From Pelomonas sp. Root1444 (lineage in GTDB: Bacteria > Pseudomonadota > Gammaproteobacteria > Burkholderiales > Burkholderiaceae_C), in assembly GCF_001426885.1 (NCBI RefSeq), contig NZ_LMFP01000003.1:503306-567305 (forward strand): 64,000 nt of DNA, read 5' to 3'. Position 1 is the stretch's first letter, and every line of letters starts with the position of its first letter. The notes under the pieces were generated by a model that was given only the letters and a program-made list of their open reading frames with translations, was not told the DNA's origin and did no database searches. Both the position numbers and the translations under genes were made by a program. Below, one piece after another: positions 37,869 to 47,948 of this stretch.

Positions 37869-38690
37869 ATGACCGCCAGAACCGTCTACTTCGTCTCTGA
37901 CGGCACCGGCATCACCGCCGAGACCTTCGGCAATTCCATCCTGGCGCAGTTCTCGTTGAAGGCGCGCCACGTGCGCCGGCCCTTCGTCGACACGGCCGAG
38001 AAGGCCCATGCGGTCGTCGCCGAGATCAACGAGGTCGCCATGCGCGAGGGCCAGCGGCCCATCGTCTTCGCGACGCTGGTGGACCGCGACGTGCTCAAGG
38101 TCGTGCGCGAGCACTGCCAGGGCCGCGTCATGGACATGTTCGGCACCTTCATCGAGCCGCTGGAGGACGAGTTCGGCATCAAGAGCAACCACCGCGTCGG
38201 CCGTTTCTCCGACGTGGCCGAGAGCCAGGAATACCACGACCGCATCGAGGCGATCAACTTCTCGCTGGCGCACGACGACGGCCAGAGCAGCAAGAACCTC
38301 GACGTGGCCGACGTCATCCTGGTCGGTGTGTCGCGCTCAGGAAAAACGCCGACGTCCCTCTACCTCGCCATGCAGCACGGCATCAAGGCCGCCAACTACC
38401 CGCTCATCCCCGAGGACTTCGAGCGCCGCAAGCTGCCGCCGTCGCTGGTGCCGCACCGGCGCAAATGCTTCGGCCTGACCATCGACCCCGAGCGCCTGTC
38501 GTCCATCCGCAACGAGCGCCGGCCCGGCAGCAAGTACGCCGACCTGCTGAACTGCCGCTACGAGGTCAACGAGGCCGAAGCCATGATGAAGCGCGAGGGC
38601 ATCTCATGGCTGTCGTCCACGCACAAGTCCATCGAGGAGATCGCGACGACCATCCTGCGCGACATCCGGCCGGACCGGCTGATGTACTGA
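37869..38690 (+). CDS. ppsR: PEP synthase regulatory protein (kinase/pyrophosphorylase)
   Basis: This 273-residue DUF299-family protein starts TARTVYFVSDGTGITAETFG and has the P-loop GVSRSGKTPTSLYLA and the C-terminal SSTHKSIEEIATTIL. Such proteins use ADP to phosphorylate, and phosphate to dephosphorylate, a Thr next to the catalytic His of PEP synthase, switching it off and on. The divergent position next to ppsA supports the match. Its stop overlaps the next gene's ATG by one base. Confidence 0.96.
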   Translation: MTARTVYFVSDGTGITAETFGNSILAQFSLKARHVRRPFVDTAEKAHAVVAEINEVAMREGQRPIVFATLVDRDVLKVVREHCQGRVMDMFGTFIEPLEDEFGIKSNHRVGRFSDVAESQEYHDRIEAINFSLAHDDGQSSKNLDVADVILVGVSRSGKTPTSLYLAMQHGIKAANYPLIPEDFERRKLPPSLVPHRRKCFGLTIDPERLSSIRNERRPGSKYADLLNCRYEVNEAEAMMKREGISWLSSTHKSIEEIATTILRDIRPDRLMY

Positions 38691-39574
38691 TGCCCCTTCA
38701 CGCGCTCGCCCTCGTCCTCACCGCCGCCCTCCTCCACGCGCTCTGGAACCTCGCCGCCAAGAAATGGGGCGGCGGGCCGCATTTCGTGTTCGCCTGCGCC
38801 GTCGGCGTCGTGCTGTTCTGGTTGCCCGCGGTGCTCTGGATCGGCCTCGGGGAGCTGCCGGGCTGGACGCCGCTGGTCTGGGGCTTCGTCGTCGCCAGCG
38901 CCGTCGTCCACCTGCTGTACTTCAACTGCCTGATCGCGGGCTACAAGGCCAGCGACCTCACCGTCGTCTATCCCGTGGCGCGCGGCAGCGGGCCGCTGCT
39001 GTCGGCGACCGCGGCCGTGCTGCTGCTGGACGAGCACCTGGGCCTGCTCGGCATGCTGGGGCTGGCCGGCGTGGTGGGCGGCATCCTGCTGATCACGATG
39101 GGGCCGCGCCTGCTGGGCCGTGGCGTGGACCCGGAGGTCACCGCCACCCTGCGGCGGCGCCGCGGCGTGTACTGGGGCATGGCCACCGGTGCGCTGATCG
39201 CCGGCTACACGGTGCTGGACGGCTATGCGGTCAAGGTGCTGGCGGTGTCGCCGCTGCTGCTGGACTACTGCGGCAACGTGCTGCGCGTGCCGATGCAACT
39301 GCCCGTCGTGCTGCGCAACCGGCACAGCTTCAAGGCCGAGATGCGCCGCACCTGGAAGGGCGTGCTGGCGGTCGCCGTCATCAGCCCGCTGGCCTATGTG
39401 CTGGTGCTGCTGGCCGTGCGCGACGCGCCGCTGTCGCGCGTGGCGCCGGCGCGCGAGGTGTCCATGCTGTTCGCGGCGCTGCTGGGTGGGCAGTTGCTGG
39501 GCGAGGGCGAACGCGGCTGGCGGATCGCCGGCGCGGCGTTGATCGGGGCCGGCGTCATTGCGCTAGCGCTGTGA
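38690..39574 (+). CDS. EamA/DMT-family membrane transporter
   Basis: This 294-residue protein has ten hydrophobic helices in two EamA halves, with the conserved VVYPVARGSGPLLSATAAVL near the end of the first and SPLAYVLVLLAVRDAPLS in the second. The substrate is unknown. The start overlaps the ppsR stop (TGATG), so it is probably translated with ppsR. Its last 12 bases overlap the end of convergent glgA. Confidence 0.88.
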   Translation: MPLHALALVLTAALLHALWNLAAKKWGGGPHFVFACAVGVVLFWLPAVLWIGLGELPGWTPLVWGFVVASAVVHLLYFNCLIAGYKASDLTVVYPVARGSGPLLSATAAVLLLDEHLGLLGMLGLAGVVGGILLITMGPRLLGRGVDPEVTATLRRRRGVYWGMATGALIAGYTVLDGYAVKVLAVSPLLLDYCGNVLRVPMQLPVVLRNRHSFKAEMRRTWKGVLAVAVISPLAYVLVLLAVRDAPLSRVAPAREVSMLFAALLGGQLLGEGERGWRIAGAALIGAGVIALAL

Positions 39575-41019
39575 CAGTGCCTCGTAGATGTCGACGTAGC
39601 GCTTTGCCGCGGCATCCCAACCGAAGCACTGGCGCATCGCCGTGCCCCGCACGGCCGCCCAGTAATCCTGCCGGTTCCACAGCGCAAACGCCCGCCGCAG
39701 CGCCCGGCGGTAGGCGTCTGCCGTGAAGGCGTTGAAGACGAAGCCGGTCGCCGTTCCCGCTGCCAGGTCTTCCAACGAGCAGTCGACCACCGTGTCGGCC
39801 AGGCCGCCGACGCGGTGCACCAGCGGCAGCGCGCCGTAGCTCAGGCCGTAGAGCTGCGTCAGCCCGCAGGGCTCGAAGCGGCTGGGCACGAGCACGACGT
39901 CGCTGCCGGCATAGATGCGGTGGGCCAGGCCCTCGTCCATGCCGGTGCGGCGGGCGACCTGGGTGGGATGCCGTGTCGCAGCGGCGGCGAACTCGGCTTC
40001 GAGCCGGGCATCGCCGGCACCGAGGATGACCAGCTGGCCGCCGGCATCGATCAGGTCGTCCAGCGCCTCTAGCACCAGCGGCAAGCCCTTCTGCTCGGTC
40101 AAGCGGCTGACGATGCCGAAGAGCGGCGCGTCGGGCGTCACGGCCAGGCCGCACTCGCGCTGCAGCGCGGCCTTGCAGGCGGCTTTGCCGGACACGTCGC
40201 CGGCACCGTAGCGGGCCGCGATGGCGTCATCCTGCGCGGGTGACCAGACGCCGTAGTCCACGCCGTTCAGGATGCCGTGCAGCACATCCGCGCGGTGGCG
40301 CAGCAGGCCGTCGAGGCCGCAGCCCTGCTCGGGGGTCTGGATCTCCTTCGCATACGACGGGCTGACCGTCGTGATCGCGTCGGCGAAATGCAGGCCGGCC
40401 TTCATGAAGCTCAGCTGGCCGTAGAACTCGACGCCCTCCACGGCGTAATGCGGCGGCGGCAGGCCCAGGTCGCTGAAATGGTCGGCCGGGAACAGGCCCT
40501 GGTAGGCCAGGTTGTGGATGGTGAAGACGGTGCGCGCGTCGGTGCGTCGGCGCGAACGGCTGGCGGCGATGTGCGCGCAGGCCAGGCCCGCATGCCAGTC
40601 GTGCGCGTGCACGACCTGCGGCCGCCACGCGCCGTCCACACCCTCGGCCAGCCGCGCGGCGGCCAGGCCCAGCAGCGCGAAGCGGCGGTGGTTGTCGGCA
40701 TAGGCGATGCCGCCGGCATCCGCATACGGGTTGCCCGGCCGGTCGAACAGGCCGGGCGCGTCCAGCACATAGACGGGCATGTCGAAGCCCGGCAGCCGGC
40801 CGCGCAGCAACGCCGCCCTGCCCTCGCTCCACGGCAGCGCGACGGGCGCGACGGCGCATTCCTGGCTCAGTGCGTCGCGGATGGCCGGGAAGCCGGGCAC
40901 CAGCAGGCGGGGCTCGGCGCCGGCCGCGGCCAGCGCGGCAGGCAGCGCACCGGCCACATCAGCGAGGCCGCCGGTCTTCAGCAGCGGGAACAGCTCCGCG
41001 CTGACCTGCAGGACCCGCG

Positions 41020-41023
<4 letters not shown>
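39563..41023 (-). CDS. glgA: Glycogen synthase (ADP-glucose)
   Basis: This 486-residue GT5 enzyme has the N-terminal [20 protein letters not shown] motif that binds ADP-glucose, [11 protein letters not shown], and the C-terminal [20 protein letters not shown] with the catalytic Glu. It adds glucose from ADP-glucose to glycogen. The start is a GTG overlapping the glgC stop (GTGA), giving the standard N-terminus ([12 protein letters not shown]). The pair glgC-glgA forms the synthesis module; no branching enzyme is in the window. Confidence 0.96.
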
Positions 41024-42291
<1,268 letters not shown>

Positions 42292-42308
42292 GGCCAATCT
42301 CCGCAAGG

Positions 42309-42324
42309 CTGCAAACGCTTGCAG
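42309..42324. promoter_or_regulatory. LacI-family-type operator before glgC
   Basis: CTGCAAACGCTTGCAG is a 16-base palindrome with one mismatch in each half around the central CG. It matches the general TGCAA-N-CG-N-TTGCA form of LacI/GalR operators. It is nested in a larger imperfect hairpin (42301-42331: CCGCAA and TTGCGG outside), so a terminator of the upstream gene is the alternative. Confidence 0.5.
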
Positions 42325-42364
42325 TTTGCGGCCAGTGTCTCACCGCCTCGCTGCGGGCTTCCCC

Positions 42365-43534
42365 TCAGGCGGGCCGTGGCGCCAACGGCCACAGCGCGTT
42401 GACCGGGCGTTCCAGCACGCGCGCGGCGACCGGGTGGAACACCGCCGCGTCGAGCCGGCCGGCCGCAGTGGCCGCGGCGAGCCATCGCTCGAGCGAGCCG
42501 CCCGCCTCGGTCCAGCGGTCCTGGCGCAGCAGCCCGTACAGCCCGGCCGCAATGACGTGCATGCCGTCGTCCGCCTTGCGCCAGCGGTCCGCGGGGTTGC
42601 GGGCCACGCCCAGCGCCTCGCTGATCAACTGGTCCAGCGCCTGCACCAGGTCCTCGTCCACCAGGCCCTTCAGCGTCGTGTAGCCCCACTTGGGGTCGTG
42701 GTCGCGCACGATCTTCATGACCAGCGGGTCGCGCTCCAAAGCAGCGAGCGCCGCGGTCGCGGCCGGCCCGTCCATAGGCACGGGCGGGTGCAGCATCTCG
42801 TGGGCGGCGATGCGCACGGTCGTCGCGGTGTCGTAGTCGGCCGCCTGCAGGAAGGTCTGCCCCTGCACCTTGATGCCATGCGGCTTGGAGAACTGCAGCA
42901 GGACGACCTGGATCTCGGGGTCGAAGCTCCGGCCGGTCAGTTTCTCCTGCCAGGTGATCACGTCGAAGCCGGCCAGCGCGCGGCCCACCTCGGCGATGCG
43001 GCGGTCCAGGTCGCTGCCGATGCGGTCCTTGCGGAACGCGCTGAAGCCGGCGCGCTGCATGGCGCTGAAGATCGCGTCCAGCCGCGGCGCCGCCTTGTCG
43101 AACCAGGCCCAGTCGGCCTCGCTCCAATAGCTGCTGGCCTGGTAGCTCGGCAGGATGGCCGTCTGCCGCGAGCGCAGCGCGGCCAGCAGCGTGGCCAGCG
43201 TCGCGTCGTTGCCGTGGGCCGAGAACAGCACCTGCAGGTTGGGGCCCAACAGGCCGAAGCCGTCCTTGGTGGCGTCGGCCCACAGCCGCGCCACGTCGCT
43301 GCGCACCGCCTCGGGCAGGCGCGGCGCGAACGCGGCGGCATCCGCGGCATAGAAGTCGAGGTAAAGCGGCGTGCCCGACAGGGGGCCGAGGAAGGCGATC
43401 GCATCGAACCCCTCGGAGGCGCGCACCTGCCAGCGGGTGCGCGAGGGCCGCGCCTGCGCGACGGCCGGCCCCTGGGCAAGCAGGGTGGCCACCCCCGCGA
43501 TCAACGGGCCCGACATGAAGGTTCGGCGATGCAT
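42365..43534 (-). CDS. Putative exported HExxH protein, unrecognised
   Basis: This 389-residue protein starts with a signal of Tat type (HRRTFMSG, then a hydrophobic stretch ending AVAQA). It has one zincin-type motif HEMLH within RIAAHEMLHPPV (about residue 246), and a later Glu-rich EDLVQALDQLISEALG that could supply the third ligand. I do not recognise the family. If active it would be a periplasmic metallopeptidase, but with one motif only this is inference. It is upstream of glgC on the same strand after a hairpin, and downstream of the AraC gene. Confidence 0.65.
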   Translation of the reverse strand: MHRRTFMSGPLIAGVATLLAQGPAVAQARPSRTRWQVRASEGFDAIAFLGPLSGTPLYLDFYAADAAAFAPRLPEAVRSDVARLWADATKDGFGLLGPNLQVLFSAHGNDATLATLLAALRSRQTAILPSYQASSYWSEADWAWFDKAAPRLDAIFSAMQRAGFSAFRKDRIGSDLDRRIAEVGRALAGFDVITWQEKLTGRSFDPEIQVVLLQFSKPHGIKVQGQTFLQAADYDTATTVRIAAHEMLHPPVPMDGPAATAALAALERDPLVMKIVRDHDPKWGYTTLKGLVDEDLVQALDQLISEALGVARNPADRWRKADDGMHVIAAGLYGLLRQDRWTEAGGSLERWLAAATAAGRLDAAVFHPVAARVLERPVNALWPLAPRPA

Positions 43535-43577
43535 GCGCGGATGCTAGGTCGACGCCGACGCCACCTCTTGAACGGAC

Positions 43578-44228
43578 TTAACCCGTCAGGCGCTTCGGCG
43601 TGCGCCCCGTCAGCGCGACGATGGCGCGCGTCAGGTGGGCCTGGTCGGCAAAGCCCGTCTCCGCGGCCAGCATCGCCATCGACCCCGGCCAGGCCGGCAG
43701 CCGGCGCAGCGCCTGCAGCGCCCGCAGCTCCAACCGGTAGCGCTTGGGGCTCACGCCGTAGGCCTGGCGAAAACCGCGGCTGAGCGACTGCGGCGCGATG
43801 CCCATGGCGGCGGCCCATTCGGCCAGGCCGAGGTTAGGGTCCGCCGCCAGCGCGGCGGCCAGCAGGTCCGGCCAGTCGTTCAGCCGGGCGGCCGAAGGCC
43901 GGAACGTCTGCCGCAGCAGTTCTGCGGCCTGGCCCACATCGCGCTCGGCGAGGCGGGCGATCGCGTCGGCGTCATCGACATGCCCCAACGGCCCTCCGGC
44001 CGCGGCGCCGATCACCGGCAGGTTCAGCACCCGCGCACCGGCGCCGCTGAACGCGTTGCCATGCGATTCGTAGGCGCCATGGACGACCGCCTGGCCGGCC
44101 TCGACGCGCAGCCGGCCGCGGTCGCCCGCTTCCACATAACCGCCGGCGAGCACCAGCGCCACATAGCCTTCGCCATGGCGGTGGCGCGGCATGCGCTCGA
44201 ACGCGCGGTGAAGGGAGATCGCGGGCAT
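43578..44228 (-). CDS. AraC-family transcriptional regulator
   Basis: This 216-residue protein has a short cupin-like sensor (about residues 1-110: PRHRHGEGYVALVLAGGYVE, VVHGAYESHGNAFSG) and a C-terminal double HTH (LAEWAAAMGIAPQSLSRGFR, then LAAETGFADQAHLTRAIVAL). The YGVSP...RYRLELRAL link between the HTHs is typical. The target is unknown; the exported HExxH gene follows after 43 bases on the same strand and may be one. I chose the ATG at 44228; a GTG three bases earlier is possible. Confidence 0.9.
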   Translation of the reverse strand: MPAISLHRAFERMPRHRHGEGYVALVLAGGYVEAGDRGRLRVEAGQAVVHGAYESHGNAFSGAGARVLNLPVIGAAAGGPLGHVDDADAIARLAERDVGQAAELLRQTFRPSAARLNDWPDLLAAALAADPNLGLAEWAAAMGIAPQSLSRGFRQAYGVSPKRYRLELRALQALRRLPAWPGSMAMLAAETGFADQAHLTRAIVALTGRTPKRLTG

Positions 44229-44277
44229 CACCGGGCCGACTTTATCGCTGCGCCGATACAGGCCTGCAACTGCGTCG

Positions 44278-45492
44278 TTAGCCCGCAGGGCGCTGTGCGC
44301 CGTGAAGCGCCGGCTCCGCAGCCGCCTCTTCCCCTTCCAGCGACACCAGCGCCCTGCGCAGGCTGCTCGCACTCGGCTTGTCGACGAAGACGCAGCGTTT
44401 GTGATGGCGCTTGCAATGGTCCTTCACGCGCCAGTAGGCGTCGTGGCTGATGCAGCCGGTCTGGCAGATGACCAGGTCGGCCGCGGCGAGCTGGGGCTCC
44501 AGCTGGGCCGGCTTGTGCTCCTCGCCGCCGTCGTGGTGCAGGAACTGCGCGCCGCAGCCCTCCACCGCCTGGCGGTATTGCGGCACGCTGCCGCCCCGGC
44601 CGCCGACGCACAGCACGACGCGGTGCTCCAGCCTCGTCGGCAGGGCCGGCAACACCGCCGGGGCCGGCGGCGGCACCGGTTCGGCCGCAGCCTCGGTGGC
44701 CGGCGCGTTGCGCGACGCCAGCCGGTTGACCTCGCGTTGCAGCGCCTGGTTGCGCTCCACCTGCTCCGCGAGCCGCTCGCGCAGCTGCTCGCGCTCGGGC
44801 AGATCGGGCTGGGCCGCCCGCCAGTGCTGCAGCTGCTCCTGCGCCTGGGCCAGTTGGGTCTGCAGCGCGATCAACGCGGCGCGCTGCTGCATGCGCTCCC
44901 GCTCCCAGGCCTGCTGCTCGCGGGCGCGCTCCAGGCTCCAGGCCGTCACGCGCTGCTGCACCTCGGCGTAGTCGCGCGCCAGCGCCTGGTGCTCCGCCGC
45001 CAGCTCGCGGTGGGCAACCAAGTCCACGCGCTGCGCCGCGCCGACCTGGTGCTGCAGCATGTGCACCTGGCCCAGCACGCGCATTTCCAGCCACTCATCG
45101 CAGCGCGCGTGCGTCAGCGTGGCCCACAGCGCGCCGGCGATCTCGCCCTGCGCCGCGCGGCCGCGCCACCAGGCCATCAGGCTGTCGCGGCACTTGGCCT
45201 GGGCGGCCGCGCGGACATCCAGCGTGAAGCGCTGCTCCAGGTCCTTCTGCAGCGCCTCGGCCACCGCGTTGCGGCGCGCGGCCGCGGTGACGAGGCTGCA
45301 GTGCAGCGTGTAGTCGTCCTCGTCGCCCTGCAGCACCAGCAGCTTCTTCGCGAGCACGCGCACGCGCTCCAGCGGCACGCAGACGCCGATGACGGGGCAG
45401 TGCGCATGGCTGCCCAGCTCCCACAGGCGGCGGCGGCGCGAGCCGGTGGTGACGGGGGCGGCGGCATGCGCCGCGCAGCAGGCTTCAGCCAT
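44278..45492 (-). CDS. DUF2325 domain protein in the heme operon
   Basis: In this 404-residue protein an N-terminal Cys/Ala-rich part carries GSHAHCPVIGVCVPLERVR and a helical region with several Cys and His. A long coiled coil (about 195-290, with LERAREQQAWERERMQQRAA) leads to the C-terminal DUF2325 domain (VVLCVGGRGGSVPQYRQAVE, then QTGCISHDAYWRVKDHCKRH). No signal peptide, so it should be cytosolic. It overlaps tonB by 8 bases as the last gene of the heme-uptake operon. The paired Cys/His motifs suggest metal or heme binding, but this is inference; the role is unknown. Confidence 0.8.
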   Translation of the reverse strand: MAEACCAAHAAAPVTTGSRRRRLWELGSHAHCPVIGVCVPLERVRVLAKKLLVLQGDEDDYTLHCSLVTAAARRNAVAEALQKDLEQRFTLDVRAAAQAKCRDSLMAWWRGRAAQGEIAGALWATLTHARCDEWLEMRVLGQVHMLQHQVGAAQRVDLVAHRELAAEHQALARDYAEVQQRVTAWSLERAREQQAWERERMQQRAALIALQTQLAQAQEQLQHWRAAQPDLPEREQLRERLAEQVERNQALQREVNRLASRNAPATEAAAEPVPPPAPAVLPALPTRLEHRVVLCVGGRGGSVPQYRQAVEGCGAQFLHHDGGEEHKPAQLEPQLAAADLVICQTGCISHDAYWRVKDHCKRHHKRCVFVDKPSASSLRRALVSLEGEEAAAEPALHGAQRPAG

Positions 45493-46126
45493 TTGATGAA
45501 CTCTCCAAGGCAAAGCGGACAGGGAACTCCACCCAGCTGCCGACCGGCTCGCTGCCGCGCTGCGCGGGGTGGAAGGGGCAGCGGCGGGCCTGGGCCATCG
45601 CCGCGTCGTCGAGAAGCCGCCAGCCGCTGCTGGCGGCCAGCAAGACCTGGCCCGCGCGGCCCAGCTCGTCGACCCACACACGCAGGCGCACGACGCCTTC
45701 GATGCCACGGTCGCGCAGGGTCGGCGGATGGGGTGCGGGCGCGCAGGCGGCGCGGCGGGCGGATTGCAGCGACACCGGCTCGGCCGGTGGGGCCGGCGCG
45801 GCGATGGGCTGCGGGGCCGGCGCCGGTGCAGCCGCAACGAGGGCGGCAACCGCGGGTTCGGCCAGGCGGCGTGCCTCGGCCTGCACCACCTCGAAGGCCG
45901 GCGGAGCGATGACGGCGACGTCGGGCAGCCGCAAGGCCGGGGCCGCGGCATGCAGCGGCGCGGGCGCCACGGCGGGCCGTGGCTGCACGGACAGCAGCTT
46001 CACCGCGAGCTCGTGCCGCATCGCCGGGGTCGCCGGCATGGCCGCATGACGCGCCGTCCACACCGCCGCCAGCGCGACGCCGTGCAGCGCCACGACGGCG
46101 AGCAGCGCACCGATGCGCGACCTCAC
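45485..46126 (-). CDS. TonB-like energy-transducing protein
   Basis: This 213-residue protein has an N-terminal anchor helix (IGALLAVVALHGVALAAVW, with the SHG-like LHG motif), a long Pro/Ala-rich spacer, and a C-terminal TonB domain (GIEGVVRLRVWVDELGRAGQ, ASSGWRLLDDAAMAQARRC). It passes proton-motive energy from an ExbBD complex to outer-membrane receptors. No exbB/exbD lie in the window. It overlaps hmuV by 4 bases and probably serves the heme receptor of this operon. Confidence 0.9.
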   Translation of the reverse strand: MRSRIGALLAVVALHGVALAAVWTARHAAMPATPAMRHELAVKLLSVQPRPAVAPAPLHAAAPALRLPDVAVIAPPAFEVVQAEARRLAEPAVAALVAAAPAPAPQPIAAPAPPAEPVSLQSARRAACAPAPHPPTLRDRGIEGVVRLRVWVDELGRAGQVLLAASSGWRLLDDAAMAQARRCPFHPAQRGSEPVGSWVEFPVRFALESSSNG

Positions 46127-46899
46127 GCTGCGGCCTCCATGCGGCGCGCGGCCAGCGCCCAGTCGCCGTCCGGCGTTGCCAGCGCCCGCAGGCGCAGGCC
46201 AAACAGCGCCTCCAGCGCCGGCAGTGCCGCGGCGCCGGCGGGCACATCGGCCTGCACCTGGCCGCGGCGCACGAGGACCAGGCGCTCGAAGCCGTTCAGC
46301 GCCTGCTGGATGTCGTGCAACACGGCCACCAGCGCATGGCCACGCTCGCGGCAGAAGCCGCCCAGCGTGTCCAGCAGCTCCAGTTGCAGGCCCGGGTCCA
46401 GCGACGCGAGCGGCTCGTCCACCAGCAGCAGGCCGCGCTCGACGTCGGCGAGTTGCGCCAGCACGCGGGCCAGCTGCACGCGCGCCTGCTCGCCGCCGGA
46501 CAACTGGTCATAGCGCCGGCCGTACAGGTGGCCGGCGCTGGCCCAGGCGAGCGCCTGGCGCACCCAGCGGCCATCACCCTCACCGGCCCAGCGGCCCAGG
46601 CTGACGACCAGTTCCACCGGCAGGCCGAAGGCCACCTGGTGCGACTGCGGCAGCACCGCACGGCGGCGGGCGCGCTGGCGCGCGTCCATGGCGGCGACGG
46701 GCTCGCCGTCCAGCAGCACGTGGCCATCCGTCGGCGCAAGGTCGCCGGACATCAGCTTCAGCAGCGTCGACTTGCCCGCGCCGCTGGGGCCCAGCAGCGC
46801 CACGCGCTCGCCGGGGTCCACGCGCAGGCCGAAGGGGCCGAAGCGCTGGCCATGCCGGTCCAGCGTCGCGTCGTCCAACAGCAGCATGTGATGCGTCAC
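46123..46899 (-). CDS. hmuV: Heme ABC transporter ATP-binding protein
   Basis: This 258-residue protein has Walker A LLGPSGAGKST (37-45), the signature LSGGEQARVQLARVLAQ, Walker B LLLVDEPLASLDP, and the switch His in VAVLHDIQQAL. It powers heme import with HmuU. The GTG at 46899 overlaps the hmuU stop (GTGA); an ATG 12 bases later is an alternative. Confidence 0.93.
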   Translation of the reverse strand: MTHHMLLLDDATLDRHGQRFGPFGLRVDPGERVALLGPSGAGKSTLLKLMSGDLAPTDGHVLLDGEPVAAMDARQRARRRAVLPQSHQVAFGLPVELVVSLGRWAGEGDGRWVRQALAWASAGHLYGRRYDQLSGGEQARVQLARVLAQLADVERGLLLVDEPLASLDPGLQLELLDTLGGFCRERGHALVAVLHDIQQALNGFERLVLVRRGQVQADVPAGAAALPALEALFGLRLRALATPDGDWALAARRMEAAA

Positions 46900-47948
46900 C
46901 AGCCGCCCCCGATCTCGCGTTGCGCGCGCTTGAGCAGCACGAACAGCACCGGCGCGCCGAGCAGCGCGGTCAGGATGCCCACCGGCAGCTCGGCCGGCAC
47001 GGCCAGCGTGCGCGCGGCGGTGTCGGCCAGCAGCATCAGCAGCGCGCCGAACCAGGCGGCGAGCGGGAGCACGCGGCGCGCATCCGCACCGACGATGCCG
47101 CGCGCCGCATGCGGTGCCAGCAGGCCGATGAAGCCGATGAGCCCGCACCAGGCGACCGCCAGGCCGCTCAGCAACGCCAGGGCCAGCACCAGCACGCGCC
47201 GCAGCCGCGCCACCGGCACGCCGACCTGGGCGGCGACCGCCTCGCCCAGCGCCAGCGCATTGAGCGCCTGGCCCCAGCGGCGCGACAAGGCCAGCACGGC
47301 CGCCACCGCGACGCCCAGCACCGCGACGATGGGCCAGCTGGCCATCGCGAGCGAGCCGAGCTGCCAGAAGGTCAGGTTGCGCAGCTGCTCGTCGGTGGCG
47401 AGATAGGTGCACAGGCCGACGAGGGCCATGGCGAGCGCGTTCAGTGCCAGGCCGGCCAGCAGCAGGCCGGCCACCGCGCCAGGCACCAGCAGCCGCGCCA
47501 GGCCTTGCAGCAGGCCGCACATGACCCAGGCGCCAGCCAGGGCCGCCAGCGGCACCGCGAACGGCCGCCAGGCGGCGGGCAGGCCACCGGCCCAGGCCGC
47601 GAACACGGTCAGCATCAGCGCCACCGCGCAGACTGCGCCGCCCGGGATGCCCAGCAGCGAGGGCTCGGCCAGCGGGTTGCGGAACACGCCCTGCGACAGC
47701 GCACCGGCCAGGCCCAGCGCCGCACCGACGACCACGGCGAAGGCCACGCGCGGCAGGCGCAGCTGGGCCAGCACCATCGCGCCCTGCGTCGGCTCGCCGC
47801 GGATCAGCGCCCGCCAGTCGGCCAGCCCGAGGCTGAGGGCGCCGCTGTTGGCCGCGACGACGACGGCCGCGGCCAGCAGCGCGAACGCGAGCGGCCAGCC
47901 CGGCAGCGCGGGCCAGCGCAGGCCCATCCGCTCAAGCGGCGCGTCCAC
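46896..47948 (-). CDS. hmuU: Heme ABC transporter permease (FecCD family)
   Basis: This 350-residue protein has about ten hydrophobic helices, the family LRLPRVAFAVVVGAALGLAG and NPLAEPSLLGIPGGA stretches, and the cytoplasmic coupling part near GLIGFIGLLAPHAARGIVG. It forms the inner-membrane heme channel with HmuV. The GTG at 47948 has GGGAAAG just upstream and overlaps hmuT by 17 bases; an ATG at 47927 is also possible. Confidence 0.93.
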   Translation of the reverse strand: MDAPLERMGLRWPALPGWPLAFALLAAAVVVAANSGALSLGLADWRALIRGEPTQGAMVLAQLRLPRVAFAVVVGAALGLAGALSQGVFRNPLAEPSLLGIPGGAVCAVALMLTVFAAWAGGLPAAWRPFAVPLAALAGAWVMCGLLQGLARLLVPGAVAGLLLAGLALNALAMALVGLCTYLATDEQLRNLTFWQLGSLAMASWPIVAVLGVAVAAVLALSRRWGQALNALALGEAVAAQVGVPVARLRRVLVLALALLSGLAVAWCGLIGFIGLLAPHAARGIVGADARRVLPLAAWFGALLMLLADTAARTLAVPAELPVGILTALLGAPVLFVLLKRAQREIGGGW

